DNA of 26,280 nt, from assembly GCA_023410645.1 (NCBI GenBank), contig JAEYPQ010000044.1, positions 1-26,280 on the forward strand, given 5' to 3'. How positions within the stretch are numbered: the first letter of the stretch is position 1; every line of letters starts with the position of its first letter. The notes beneath the pieces were generated by a model that made no database searches, was not told the DNA's origin, and saw only the letters and a list, made by a program, of their open reading frames with translations. Positions 6,832 to 14,012 of the stretch are shown here, piece by piece. Origin of the DNA: Bacillota bacterium (GTDB taxonomy: Bacteria; Bacillota; Clostridia; TANB77; CAG-465). A program made the translations under genes and the position numbers.

Positions 6832-8574
6832 ATGAGAGTACTTTTTGGAATTAATAATGATGATACGGTAAAAGGTATAGCAGAATTTTATGAAAGTAAA
6901 TATAAAGAAAAGCTAGAATATAAAAATGTATATTATTTCAAGCAAGTTATACAGGAATTATCAAGTGGACAATATGATAGGGCTGTTATACTTGAGGAAT
7001 TAGAAAAATTCCCAACTAGCAATTATGCACAAATAGATGAATATTTATTTAGAAATATTGATTCTATGACTGATATTTTTGATGCAAAAAATATAGTATA
7101 TATAACTTCTGATAGAAGAAAATTAGGAGATGAATTCTTAACTAAATTATTTAATTTAGGTATGTATACTTGTTTAACCGGACAAGATAGAACCAAAGGA
7201 AAAGTTAGTGATGCAATTAACCAGCCATTTCAGAAAAAAGATGTAAAAAAATATTATGATGATTCTCTAAATAATAGTGTATATAAATCAGGTGAAGTTT
7301 CAGAAATAGAAATTCAAAGAATTATTACATATTATAAAAATCAAAATGGTGTTGCGGATAAATATAATGAGATTTTTGATAGAATTGCAACTCAATATAC
7401 AGATGAACAGTTAAGACTAATAATTAGATTTTTACCTTATGAAGTAAAGCAATATTTATCTTTTAATAATGAAAAGTATAAAACTTTAAATATTGATACA
7501 AGCGTTAATGTGGAAACTCCTCAAGATCAACAACGTAAACCACAACAAATTCTTCAAAATGATGCAAAAGTAATTGAGATAAAAAAAGAGCCACAAATAA
7601 TAGAAAAAATTATTGTAAAACAAGTTAATAATCCAGCACAAATTCTTACAGAAGTAGTTGAAAAAGAGGTTGTTAAGTCTGTATATGAAGTACCAAAAGA
7701 TTACAAAAAAATAGTATGCTTTGTTGGTGCACCAAAATCTGGTACAACATTTTGTATAAATGCAATTGGTACATTTTTAGCTAGAAATAGAGTAAAGACA
7801 GCAATTGTAGATGTTACAAGAAAAAGAGATACATATACAATATATACATATGACAATGAAGGGAAAAGAAATATTGCTGCTGAAAGTTTAAAGTATGCTT
7901 CGAATGGACTTAATGAACCACTAGTATATGAGAAACTTAGTGTGTATACTGGTATGCCTGGAGAAGATAGAAAAATATATAATGCAAGTCTTGCAATCGA
8001 TACTATAATACAAAATAATAATGTTATTCTTATTGATTCTGACTTTACAACTCCAGCAGATTATTTTAGATTATGTCAAGAAATATATATAGTTCAAGAT
8101 ATGGATATTCTGAATATCTCACAACTTACAATTTTTCTACGTGAATTAAAAGAACGTGGAGTACCGATGAATAAAATAAGAATTATAATTAATAAACACA
8201 TAAAATGTGCACTTACTGCTAAAGATATTTTAGATGGTATTGCTACATATACAAGTTATGATTTAAAAATGTATGATGAACTCTTTAATTCATCAACAAT
8301 CCCTTATTTTATATTACCATTTGATGAAGAAAATTATAAAAAATATGTAGAAATGGTATTTAAGTATCAAAATAAGTTTTCAACTTTTACAGACGATTTT
8401 AAAGAAGCTCTAAATAAGATTATAAATTCAATATATCCAATAGGTGGTATTAAGTCTACAACTACTAAAACACATCCAAGAAATAGTAATAGAGGATTTT
8501 CAAGGATATTTAAGAAGGTTCCAAATGTAGCAAATAATGATTCAAATGGTGGTTATGAAAAAGAGATAAAGTAA
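6832..8574 (+). CDS. TadZ/CpaE-like protein: N-terminal receiver-like domain and deviant P-loop domain
   Basis: Three parts are visible in the 580 residues. The N-terminal ~130 residues (MRVLFGINNDD onward) look like a receiver-type fold. A charged linker around 225-285 is rich in V-E-K repeats. A C-terminal ParA/MinD-type NTPase-like domain starts near residue 290. Its P-loop is GAPKSGTT (about 299-306), which lacks the GKT/S of a normal Walker A; the strand ILIDSDF is in the Walker B place. TadZ/CpaE proteins use such atypical P-loops to place pilus or secretion machines at the cell pole. It may bind nucleotide weakly or not at all. It sits between a small pilin-like protein and a membrane GAF-GGDEF protein. 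Family assignment is by layout, not by a diagnostic motif. Confidence 0.6.
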   Translation: MRVLFGINNDDTVKGIAEFYESKYKEKLEYKNVYYFKQVIQELSSGQYDRAVILEELEKFPTSNYAQIDEYLFRNIDSMTDIFDAKNIVYITSDRRKLGDEFLTKLFNLGMYTCLTGQDRTKGKVSDAINQPFQKKDVKKYYDDSLNNSVYKSGEVSEIEIQRIITYYKNQNGVADKYNEIFDRIATQYTDEQLRLIIRFLPYEVKQYLSFNNEKYKTLNIDTSVNVETPQDQQRKPQQILQNDAKVIEIKKEPQIIEKIIVKQVNNPAQILTEVVEKEVVKSVYEVPKDYKKIVCFVGAPKSGTTFCINAIGTFLARNRVKTAIVDVTRKRDTYTIYTYDNEGKRNIAAESLKYASNGLNEPLVYEKLSVYTGMPGEDRKIYNASLAIDTIIQNNNVILIDSDFTTPADYFRLCQEIYIVQDMDILNISQLTIFLRELKERGVPMNKIRIIINKHIKCALTAKDILDGIATYTSYDLKMYDELFNSSTIPYFILPFDEENYKKYVEMVFKYQNKFSTFTDDFKEALNKIINSIYPIGGIKSTTTKTHPRNSNRGFSRIFKKVPNVANNDSNGGYEKEIK

Positions 8575-8601
8575 CTAAGGAAAAAGAAAGGCCGTGAAAT
8601 T

Positions 8602-9675
8602 GTGGAAATATTATTAATAATAATTGCAGTACTGTTATTAGTAGTTGTAATTTTTAGCTATATAATGTATTTATCTTTTACTAAACAGATAAATTATTAC
8701 AAAATGGTATCAAATAGTGTATCATCAATGAGTGTTATTCAACAAATGTTTGACATAATGGGTGAAAGTATACAAGGAAAAGATAAAATTGAAAAGTTAA
8801 ATAGAGCTATTATTGAAATATTTGGGCCTAAATATAGTACAATATCTATTTTTGATGGAACAAATTATGAGATAAAAGCAACAAATGTTGAGACTGAATA
8901 TATTGATAGCATTATAAATATTGCAGATGAAAATGATTTTAAGACTAATGCATTAAAAAATGTATCAAAGTATTTATCTACATCACCAGATAAGACATTA
9001 ACGTATAAAAGTGCAATTGAAAGAAAGATAAAATCAGCTATGTTTTCACCAATTTACTATAATGGAACTTATCTTGGATTTTGGTTACTAGAAGATATAG
9101 TGGAAAATGCATTTGATAGTATATCTAAGGATGAATTATCTAAGATGAAAAATAATCTAGGTGTATTCTTAGAAAATGTACAATTTCAAACTAGTATAGA
9201 GCATGCTGAAAATACTGATAAACAAACTGGATACTATAATAATATATATCTGTACTCAAATATAAGACAGATTTTATCTTCAAATGAAACTACTGCTTTT
9301 ACTTTAATTGAATTAAAAAATATCCCAGATATTAATGAAGAGTATGGAAGAAATCTTGCTAATATATTATTAGTAAAAATTGCTAATTCAATAAAAGAAA
9401 CTGTTACAGATGATACAATATTAATAAGATATAGTGGAATTAAGTTTTTAATTGTATTTCCAGATTCAAATGCAGAAAAAGTACATTCTTTAATAGAAAG
9501 AATATTTAATAAAATAAAAGATGAATATGAATATGTTAATGATAAAAGAATATATATTGAACCACAAGCTGTAATACATAATATAGTAAAGCAAAATAAC
9601 ATAGATAGAGAAATTCAAAAAATGTTAGACTATATCGACGGAATGGAGAATAGTAATACAATAAAAATAATATAA
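8602..9675 (+). CDS. Membrane-anchored GAF and degenerate GGDEF protein
   Basis: The GTG at 8602 is preceded by AGAAAGG and starts a 357-residue protein with one N-terminal membrane segment (residues 3-25), a GAF-like sensor domain (about 45-190) and a GGDEF-fold domain (about 205-350). The catalytic signature is replaced: RYSGIKFLIVFP has SGIKF (278-282) where diguanylate cyclases have GG(D/E)EF. It therefore should not make cyclic-di-GMP and may act as a sensor or binding protein. It begins 27 bases after the TadZ-like gene and is the last gene of the cluster; there is no clear terminator before ireB. Confidence 0.75.
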   Translation: MEILLIIIAVLLLVVVIFSYIMYLSFTKQINYYKMVSNSVSSMSVIQQMFDIMGESIQGKDKIEKLNRAIIEIFGPKYSTISIFDGTNYEIKATNVETEYIDSIINIADENDFKTNALKNVSKYLSTSPDKTLTYKSAIERKIKSAMFSPIYYNGTYLGFWLLEDIVENAFDSISKDELSKMKNNLGVFLENVQFQTSIEHAENTDKQTGYYNNIYLYSNIRQILSSNETTAFTLIELKNIPDINEEYGRNLANILLVKIANSIKETVTDDTILIRYSGIKFLIVFPDSNAEKVHSLIERIFNKIKDEYEYVNDKRIYIEPQAVIHNIVKQNNIDREIQKMLDYIDGMENSNTIKII

Positions 9676-9729
9676 CATATATCATTTAGTTGATATTGTT
9701 ATAATATAATGTAGAAAAGGAGTGATTTT

Positions 9730-9975
9730 ATGGAACAAAATACAACAGTATTTAAGCCACAAAGAGATGAATCTTTAAGAGTTAAGGAAATAATGGAACA
9801 GGTTGTAGCAGCATTAAAAGATAAAGGATATGAACCTGTTAGTCAAATTATTGGTTATATTCTATCTGGAGATCCTACATATATAACATCTCATCAAAAT
9901 GCAAGAGCTTTAATTTGTAAAATTGAAAGAGATGATTTACTTCAAGAGATGATAAAGAAGTATTTAGGAATATAA
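9730..9975 (+). CDS. ireB: IreB family regulatory phosphoprotein
   Basis: The 81-residue protein is a typical IreB (formerly DUF965/UPF0297) member, with conserved segments LRVKEIMEQVVAALKDKGY, then QIIGYILSGDPTYITSHQNA and LLQEMIKKYLG. In enterococci IreB is phosphorylated on N-terminal threonines by the PASTA kinase IreK and affects cephalosporin resistance; Thr residues are present at 5 and 6. It is followed by ruvX after six bases and then a DUF1292 gene, the conserved Firmicutes order, although the usual upstream alaS is absent. An AAGGAGTG site precedes the ATG. Confidence 0.95.
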   Translation: MEQNTTVFKPQRDESLRVKEIMEQVVAALKDKGYEPVSQIIGYILSGDPTYITSHQNARALICKIERDDLLQEMIKKYLGI

Positions 9976-9981
9976 TTTATT

Positions 9982-10398
9982 ATGAAAAGAATATTAGGAA
10001 TAGATTATGGAGATGTAAGAGTTGGTCTTGCACTTTCAGATCCTCTTTTAATAACTGCACAAGGACTCGATAATCTTGTTATAAATAAGAGTGATAAAAA
10101 TTTCATAAAAGGTATAAGAAAAATATTATCAGAAAATGATATTGATAAAGTAATTATTGGATATCCCAAAAATATGAATGGTACTTTATCTGGAAAGTCT
10201 AAAAAAATAGATGAACTTATACCTTTTATTGAAGAGCTTGGGGTAGAAGTGATAAAATGGGATGAGAGACTTACTACTGTATCTGCGTATAAAACAATGA
10301 GAGAGCTTAATATATCACAGAAGGAAAAAAACAAATATGCAGATAAGTTGGCTGCAGTATATATTCTACAAGGATATTTGGATTCTATAAAAAATTGA
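9982..10398 (+). CDS. ruvX: Putative Holliday junction resolvase RuvX (YqgF)
   Basis: The 138-residue RNase H-fold protein has the first catalytic Asp in ILGIDYGDVRVGLALSD, the second acidic strand VIIGYPKNMNG, the motif WDERLTT and the final aspartate-bearing helix YADKLAAVYILQGYL. YqgF/RuvX proteins are thought to process Holliday junctions or pre-16S rRNA ends. It starts six bases after ireB and is translationally coupled; its length is normal. It is a housekeeping gene with all expected residues. Confidence 0.95.
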   Translation: MKRILGIDYGDVRVGLALSDPLLITAQGLDNLVINKSDKNFIKGIRKILSENDIDKVIIGYPKNMNGTLSGKSKKIDELIPFIEELGVEVIKWDERLTTVSAYKTMRELNISQKEKNKYADKLAAVYILQGYLDSIKN

Positions 10399-10488
10399 TA
10401 TAAATAGCTATAAAAAAGTATATAAACTATGTACAAAACAAAAAATATATTGTATAATATATTTCATATAAGTAAGGAGGATAAAAAT

Positions 10489-10869
10489 ATGAATTATAAT
10501 GACGAAGACGAAATAGATGGATGTGGAACTGATTGTTCTTCTTGTGCAGGATGTGGTTCTGACCATGACCATTCACATGAAGAGGTTGGCGAAGGAATGA
10601 GCCCAATTATAACTCTTACAGATGAAGATGGAAATGATATAAAATTTGAAATCTTAGATGTCGTTGTTTTAGAAGACGGAAAAGAATTCTTAGTTGTTGC
10701 AGAAGCTGAAGGAGAAGATTCTGATGATGTTGAAGTAACAATACTTGAAATAAAACAAGAAGATGGTGAAGAAGTTTACGATACAGTAACAGATGAAGCT
10801 TTAGCACAAAAAGTATTTGATGAATTCACAGCTCAACAAGAAGATTCTGAAGAAGAAGATGAAGAATAA
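10489..10869 (+). CDS. DUF1292 family protein with Cys/His-rich N-terminus
   Basis: The ATG at 10489 follows AAGGAGG (10474-10480), which fixes the start; an upstream in-frame ATG at 10429 has no such site. The core (PIITLTDEDGNDIKFEILDV, then GKEFLVVAEAE and VTILEIKQEDGEEVYDTVTD) is DUF1292, the YrzB-like acidic protein usually found after ireB-ruvX. Before it lie Cys12, Cys16, Cys19 and Cys22 and then an HDHSH stretch (26-30), a likely metal-binding patch. The C-terminus is very acidic. The function is unknown. A TATAAT at 10453-10458 may give it extra transcription, and a terminator follows. Confidence 0.9.
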   Translation: MNYNDEDEIDGCGTDCSSCAGCGSDHDHSHEEVGEGMSPIITLTDEDGNDIKFEILDVVVLEDGKEFLVVAEAEGEDSDDVEVTILEIKQEDGEEVYDTVTDEALAQKVFDEFTAQQEDSEEEDEE

Positions 10870-10879
10870 TTGAATAATA

Positions 10880-10911
10880 AAAACTCTATATATAGCATAT
10901 AGGGTTTTTTT
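10880..10911 (+). terminator. Rho-independent terminator
   Basis: AAAACTCTATAT pairs with ATATAGGGTTTT (12 bp, one G-U pair) around ATAGC, followed by further T. It ends the ireB-ruvX-DUF1292 operon. Confidence 0.85.
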
Positions 10912-10912
10912 A

Positions 10913-10941
10913 TTGACAATATTAATTTCTTATGTTAATAT
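10913..10941 (+). promoter_or_regulatory. Sigma-A-type promoter
   Basis: TTGACA (10913-10918), a 17-base spacer and TAATAT (10936-10941) lie 53 bases before the uncharacterised gene at 10995. Confidence 0.7.
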
Positions 10942-10994
10942 ATTACATGTTTATAACTTGATGTAAAAATGATTATTTTTAAGGAGGATTAAAT

Positions 10995-11426
10995 ATGTTA
11001 GAAGATTTTCTAGATAATGAAGATTATTTTAGAATCACTAAAGAAAGATTAAAAGAACTTGATATGTGCGAGTCGTGTGCTTTAAAAGTACTAGAATTCG
11101 AGAAAATGTATAGGAATGAATACAAAGAAGCTTTAATAAGTAACGGTATGTCAGAAATTAGTATTGTATTATTATTTGCCGAAACTAATTTTCCATATTA
11201 TGGTGCACAGGGACCTACACAAATGTTTTATATATTAGAGAAGATATTTGATTTTATTGGTAACAATAAAGTTACCGTTGATGAACTAAAATCAAAGTTA
11301 GAAGGATTCCGTATTGCAATGCAGGATCAAATTTTAAAGAACTTTGTGCAAATGTCTTCTAAATTATTGGATGAAAATAATAATGTTTTAATAAAAGGAT
11401 ACGAGGAAAAACCTTGCAATGAATAA
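10995..11426 (+). CDS. Uncharacterised 143-residue protein
   Basis: I do not recognise this family. The protein is mostly helical in appearance, soluble, with no signal peptide or membrane segment. It has a CESC pair near residue 25 and a single Cys near the C-terminus, which could bind metal or form a disulfide. The middle stretch, with FAETNFPYYGAQGPTQMFYI, is the most distinctive part. A consensus AAGGAGG site, its own promoter and its own terminator show that it is a real monocistronic gene. It lies between the ireB block and the Fur-box operon, but nothing ties it to either. Confidence 0.8.
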   Translation: MLEDFLDNEDYFRITKERLKELDMCESCALKVLEFEKMYRNEYKEALISNGMSEISIVLLFAETNFPYYGAQGPTQMFYILEKIFDFIGNNKVTVDELKSKLEGFRIAMQDQILKNFVQMSSKLLDENNNVLIKGYEEKPCNE

Positions 11427-11443
11427 CTAAATATCTATAAGAA

Positions 11444-11474
11444 AAAATGTCTACACAAAAGTAGGCATTTTTTT
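11444..11474 (+). terminator. Rho-independent terminator
   Basis: AAAATGTCTAC pairs with GTAGGCATTTT (11 bp, one G-U pair) around ACAAAA, followed by a T run. Confidence 0.87.
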
Positions 11475-11503
11475 GTGATAATTCTAAAAAATGAAATTTA
11501 TAT

Positions 11504-11555
11504 TTGACTTTTTCATATTTTAGATGTATAATTTGAAATTGAAAATCATTTTCAA
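11504..11555 (+). promoter_or_regulatory. Promoter with Fur-type box controlling the PLP/sulfur operon
   Basis: TTGACT (11504-11509), a 17-base spacer and TATAAT (11527-11532) form a strong promoter. Just downstream, TGAAAAT-C-ATTTTCA (11540-11554) is a perfect 7-1-7 inverted repeat, the form of Fur boxes in Bacillota; the longer stretch GAAATTGAAAATCATTTTC also follows the classical 19-bp Fur pattern. It lies at the expected start of transcription and before the AAGGAGGG site, where a bound metal-loaded Fur-family repressor would block transcription. The box is seen. Which metal and which regulator are inferred; a Fur-family gene lies at the end of the same region. Confidence 0.88.
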
Positions 11556-11569
11556 ATAAGGAGGGCTAA

Positions 11570-12568
11570 ATGAGAGTATCATTTTTGGGTAAAGGAGGAA
11601 GTGGAAAGACTACACTTTCATCCAATTTTATAAAATATTTAAGTTCAAAATCTAAATATGTTTTAGCAGTTGATGCAGATATTAATGTAAATTTAGGTAA
11701 AACATTAAATATTGGGTCAAAGTTTTTAGGGGATAGTTTAGAAGAAATATCTATGTATTTTGAAGAAAATAGAAACAAAAAAGAAAATAAAAAAGGATTA
11801 TTCAGAAATTTACAGAATAACTTTTTATCTAACACAAATGGAACTGTTATAATTGGAACTACACCACCATCAAGGACAACTAAATTTATTCAACCAAATT
11901 TTAAAGATAATTTCTTTGATAAATATTCTACAGGTAAGGATAATATTAGATTATTAACAATAGGAACATATAATGACAGTGCTGTTGGATATTCGTGTTA
12001 TCATGGAAAGTTAGGTGTTGCAGAATTAATATATAATAGATTGCTTGATGATAAAAATTTATTTGTTGTTTCTGATTCAACAGCAGGTGTAGATAGTGTT
12101 GGAACTTCTATGTTTTGTGTATCTGATATTAATATATTTGTTGTAGAACCTACAATTAAAAGTATAGATGTATATAATGATTTTGAAAGAATAACCGAAA
12201 AGTATGGATTAAATAACTATGTTATAGCTAACAAGATAAAAGACGAGCAAGATATTGAGTTTATAAATTCAAAAATAAACAATAAGAAAATATTAGGATT
12301 TGTTAAAGAATCAAGCCAAATAAGATTATTTGACAAAGGGAATGAAATGGAATTTGACAGTTTTGTAGAACTAAATAAAGAATTAAATGATAAAATATAT
12401 AATTTAATGTTAAACACAAATAGAGATTGGGATAAGTACTATGAAAATGTTATTCAAATATATAAAGATAATTGTAATGATTGGTACAATCAATATTATG
12501 GTACAAATTTAATAGATATGATAGATCCAGAATTTAGTTATAAGGAGGTAATAAAAAATAATGTTTAA
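11570..12568 (+). CDS. MinD/CooC-like deviant Walker A ATPase
   Basis: The 332-residue protein opens with GKGGSGKTT (residues 7-15), the deviant Walker A with the signature lysine of the MinD/ParA/CooC class, followed by LAVDADIN. Later segments LFVVSDSTAGVDSVG and IFVVEPTIKSIDVY match the switch and base-binding parts of CooC-like metallocentre ATPases. The CxC nickel site of CooC is absent; the equivalent place reads GYSCYHGKLG, a single Cys next to Tyr and His. A metal- or cofactor-delivery ATPase role for this operon is plausible but unproven. It is the first gene after the Fur-type box and overlaps the next gene by eight bases, so the two are translationally coupled. Confidence 0.82.
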   Translation: MRVSFLGKGGSGKTTLSSNFIKYLSSKSKYVLAVDADINVNLGKTLNIGSKFLGDSLEEISMYFEENRNKKENKKGLFRNLQNNFLSNTNGTVIIGTTPPSRTTKFIQPNFKDNFFDKYSTGKDNIRLLTIGTYNDSAVGYSCYHGKLGVAELIYNRLLDDKNLFVVSDSTAGVDSVGTSMFCVSDINIFVVEPTIKSIDVYNDFERITEKYGLNNYVIANKIKDEQDIEFINSKINNKKILGFVKESSQIRLFDKGNEMEFDSFVELNKELNDKIYNLMLNTNRDWDKYYENVIQIYKDNCNDWYNQYYGTNLIDMIDPEFSYKEVIKNNV

Positions 12569-14012
12569 ATTTACTCCTATTATTGAATCTGAGTTGCAAG
12601 AACTCATTGAAGATAAAGAGATATTAAATGATCTAATCAATACTTATGGTAGCCCTTGCAATATAATATTTCCAAGAAACATGAAAAAAAATATTAATGA
12701 TTTTAGAGAAGTGCTTAAAAATAACAATTTGAAGTCAAAGATATTTTATGCACATAAATGTAATAAATCTTTGTCTTTAGTAAAAGAAGCAAAGAAAAAT
12801 GGAATATGCATTGATGTAGCTTCTGAAAATGAATTAAAAGATGCACTATGTTCTGGATTTAAGGGTGAAAGCATAGAGGCAACTGGACCGAAAAATAAAG
12901 ATTTCATAATCTTAGGTCTACAGCATAATATTACGTTTAACATTGATAGTTTTGAAGAATTAGAAAGTATAATTTTTTATTCTAATGAGATTAATAAGAA
13001 AGAAAAAACAAACCTTTTAATTAGATTAAAAGATTTTTATTCTAGTGAATTTAAAATTGTAAATAAAATAAGTAGATTTGGAATTTCTATAAAATCAATA
13101 GATACTGTACTTCAATTTGTTCTTGATAATATTGAACAAATTAATTTTAAGGGCTTTTCATTTCATATAGATACAGCAGAAATTAAAGAAAAAATTATAG
13201 CTATAGAGAATTGTATTGAACTTTTTAGTAAATGTTATCATATTGGTCTTAATCCGACAGTACTAGATATTGGCGGAGGCTTTAAAGATAATTACATAGC
13301 AAGTAAGAAAGAATGGGATGAAAGTATAAGTACACTAAAACAATCAATATCTGGAATTAGTAATGAAAAATTAACCTATAACAATAATAATTTTGGAATT
13401 AATATTCAAAACGGAGTATTAAGAGGTAATCTAAATATATATGAATATTATAATGACACAGTAAGAGCAGGATATTTAGATTCAATACTTAAAACAAGAA
13501 TATTGAAATATCAAAATAGGACAATAGCTGAAATACTAAGTGATAATATGATTGAACTATATATTGAACCTGGTAAGGCATTACTTTCTGATGTCGGAAT
13601 TACAATTTCTAAAGTTGTGTACAAAAAGGAATGTGATGAAAGTACAATGTTCGTTGGACTTGATATGAAGAAAACTGATATATTAGTGGGCGAACAAGAA
13701 TTGTTTGTTGATCCGATTATTATTTCAAATAGTAAGATAGAAAGTACAAATAAAGGTATATATTTTATAGGTAACTTATGTCTAGAGAATGATTTAATAT
13801 ATAAACATAAAGTATTTCCAGAATTTATGCCTATGCAAGATGATTTAGCTTTATTTGTAAATACTGCGGGATATTTTATGGACTTTAATTCAAGTGATAC
13901 AATAAAGCAACGAATTGCAACGAAAGTTATAATAGTAAAAGATAAAAAGGGATTTAAAACATACATGGATGATACATACAATCCATATTTATTAGGAGAT
14001 GTAAAAATATAA
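12561..14012 (+). CDS. Fold-type III PLP-dependent decarboxylase-like enzyme (Y4yA-like)
   Basis: The 483-residue protein carries the LysA/ornithine-decarboxylase fold. The PLP lysine is Lys66 in FYAHKCNKS, the phosphate-binding loop is LDIGGGF, EPGK replaces the usual EPGR, and the C-terminal CLENDLI and QDDLALFVNTAGYFMDF supply the second-subunit site. A long insert with a Trp after GGGF separates it from LysA proper and resembles what I recall of Y4yA-family PLP enzymes. It could decarboxylate an amino-acid conjugate, as SbnH does in staphyloferrin B synthesis; the substrate is unknown. It overlaps the ATPase gene by eight bases and the next gene by one. Confidence 0.87.
   Translation: MFKFTPIIESELQELIEDKEILNDLINTYGSPCNIIFPRNMKKNINDFREVLKNNNLKSKIFYAHKCNKSLSLVKEAKKNGICIDVASENELKDALCSGFKGESIEATGPKNKDFIILGLQHNITFNIDSFEELESIIFYSNEINKKEKTNLLIRLKDFYSSEFKIVNKISRFGISIKSIDTVLQFVLDNIEQINFKGFSFHIDTAEIKEKIIAIENCIELFSKCYHIGLNPTVLDIGGGFKDNYIASKKEWDESISTLKQSISGISNEKLTYNNNNFGINIQNGVLRGNLNIYEYYNDTVRAGYLDSILKTRILKYQNRTIAEILSDNMIELYIEPGKALLSDVGITISKVVYKKECDESTMFVGLDMKKTDILVGEQELFVDPIIISNSKIESTNKGIYFIGNLCLENDLIYKHKVFPEFMPMQDDLALFVNTAGYFMDFNSSDTIKQRIATKVIIVKDKKGFKTYMDDTYNPYLLGDVKI

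Noticed and set aside
9234..9602. Minus-strand open frames overlapping plus-strand genes, for example 122 codons here and 156 codons at 13511-13981
   Set aside because: They mirror clearly coding plus-strand genes, have no ribosome sites or recognisable domains, and their Ile/Ser/Leu-rich composition is what AT-rich antisense gives.
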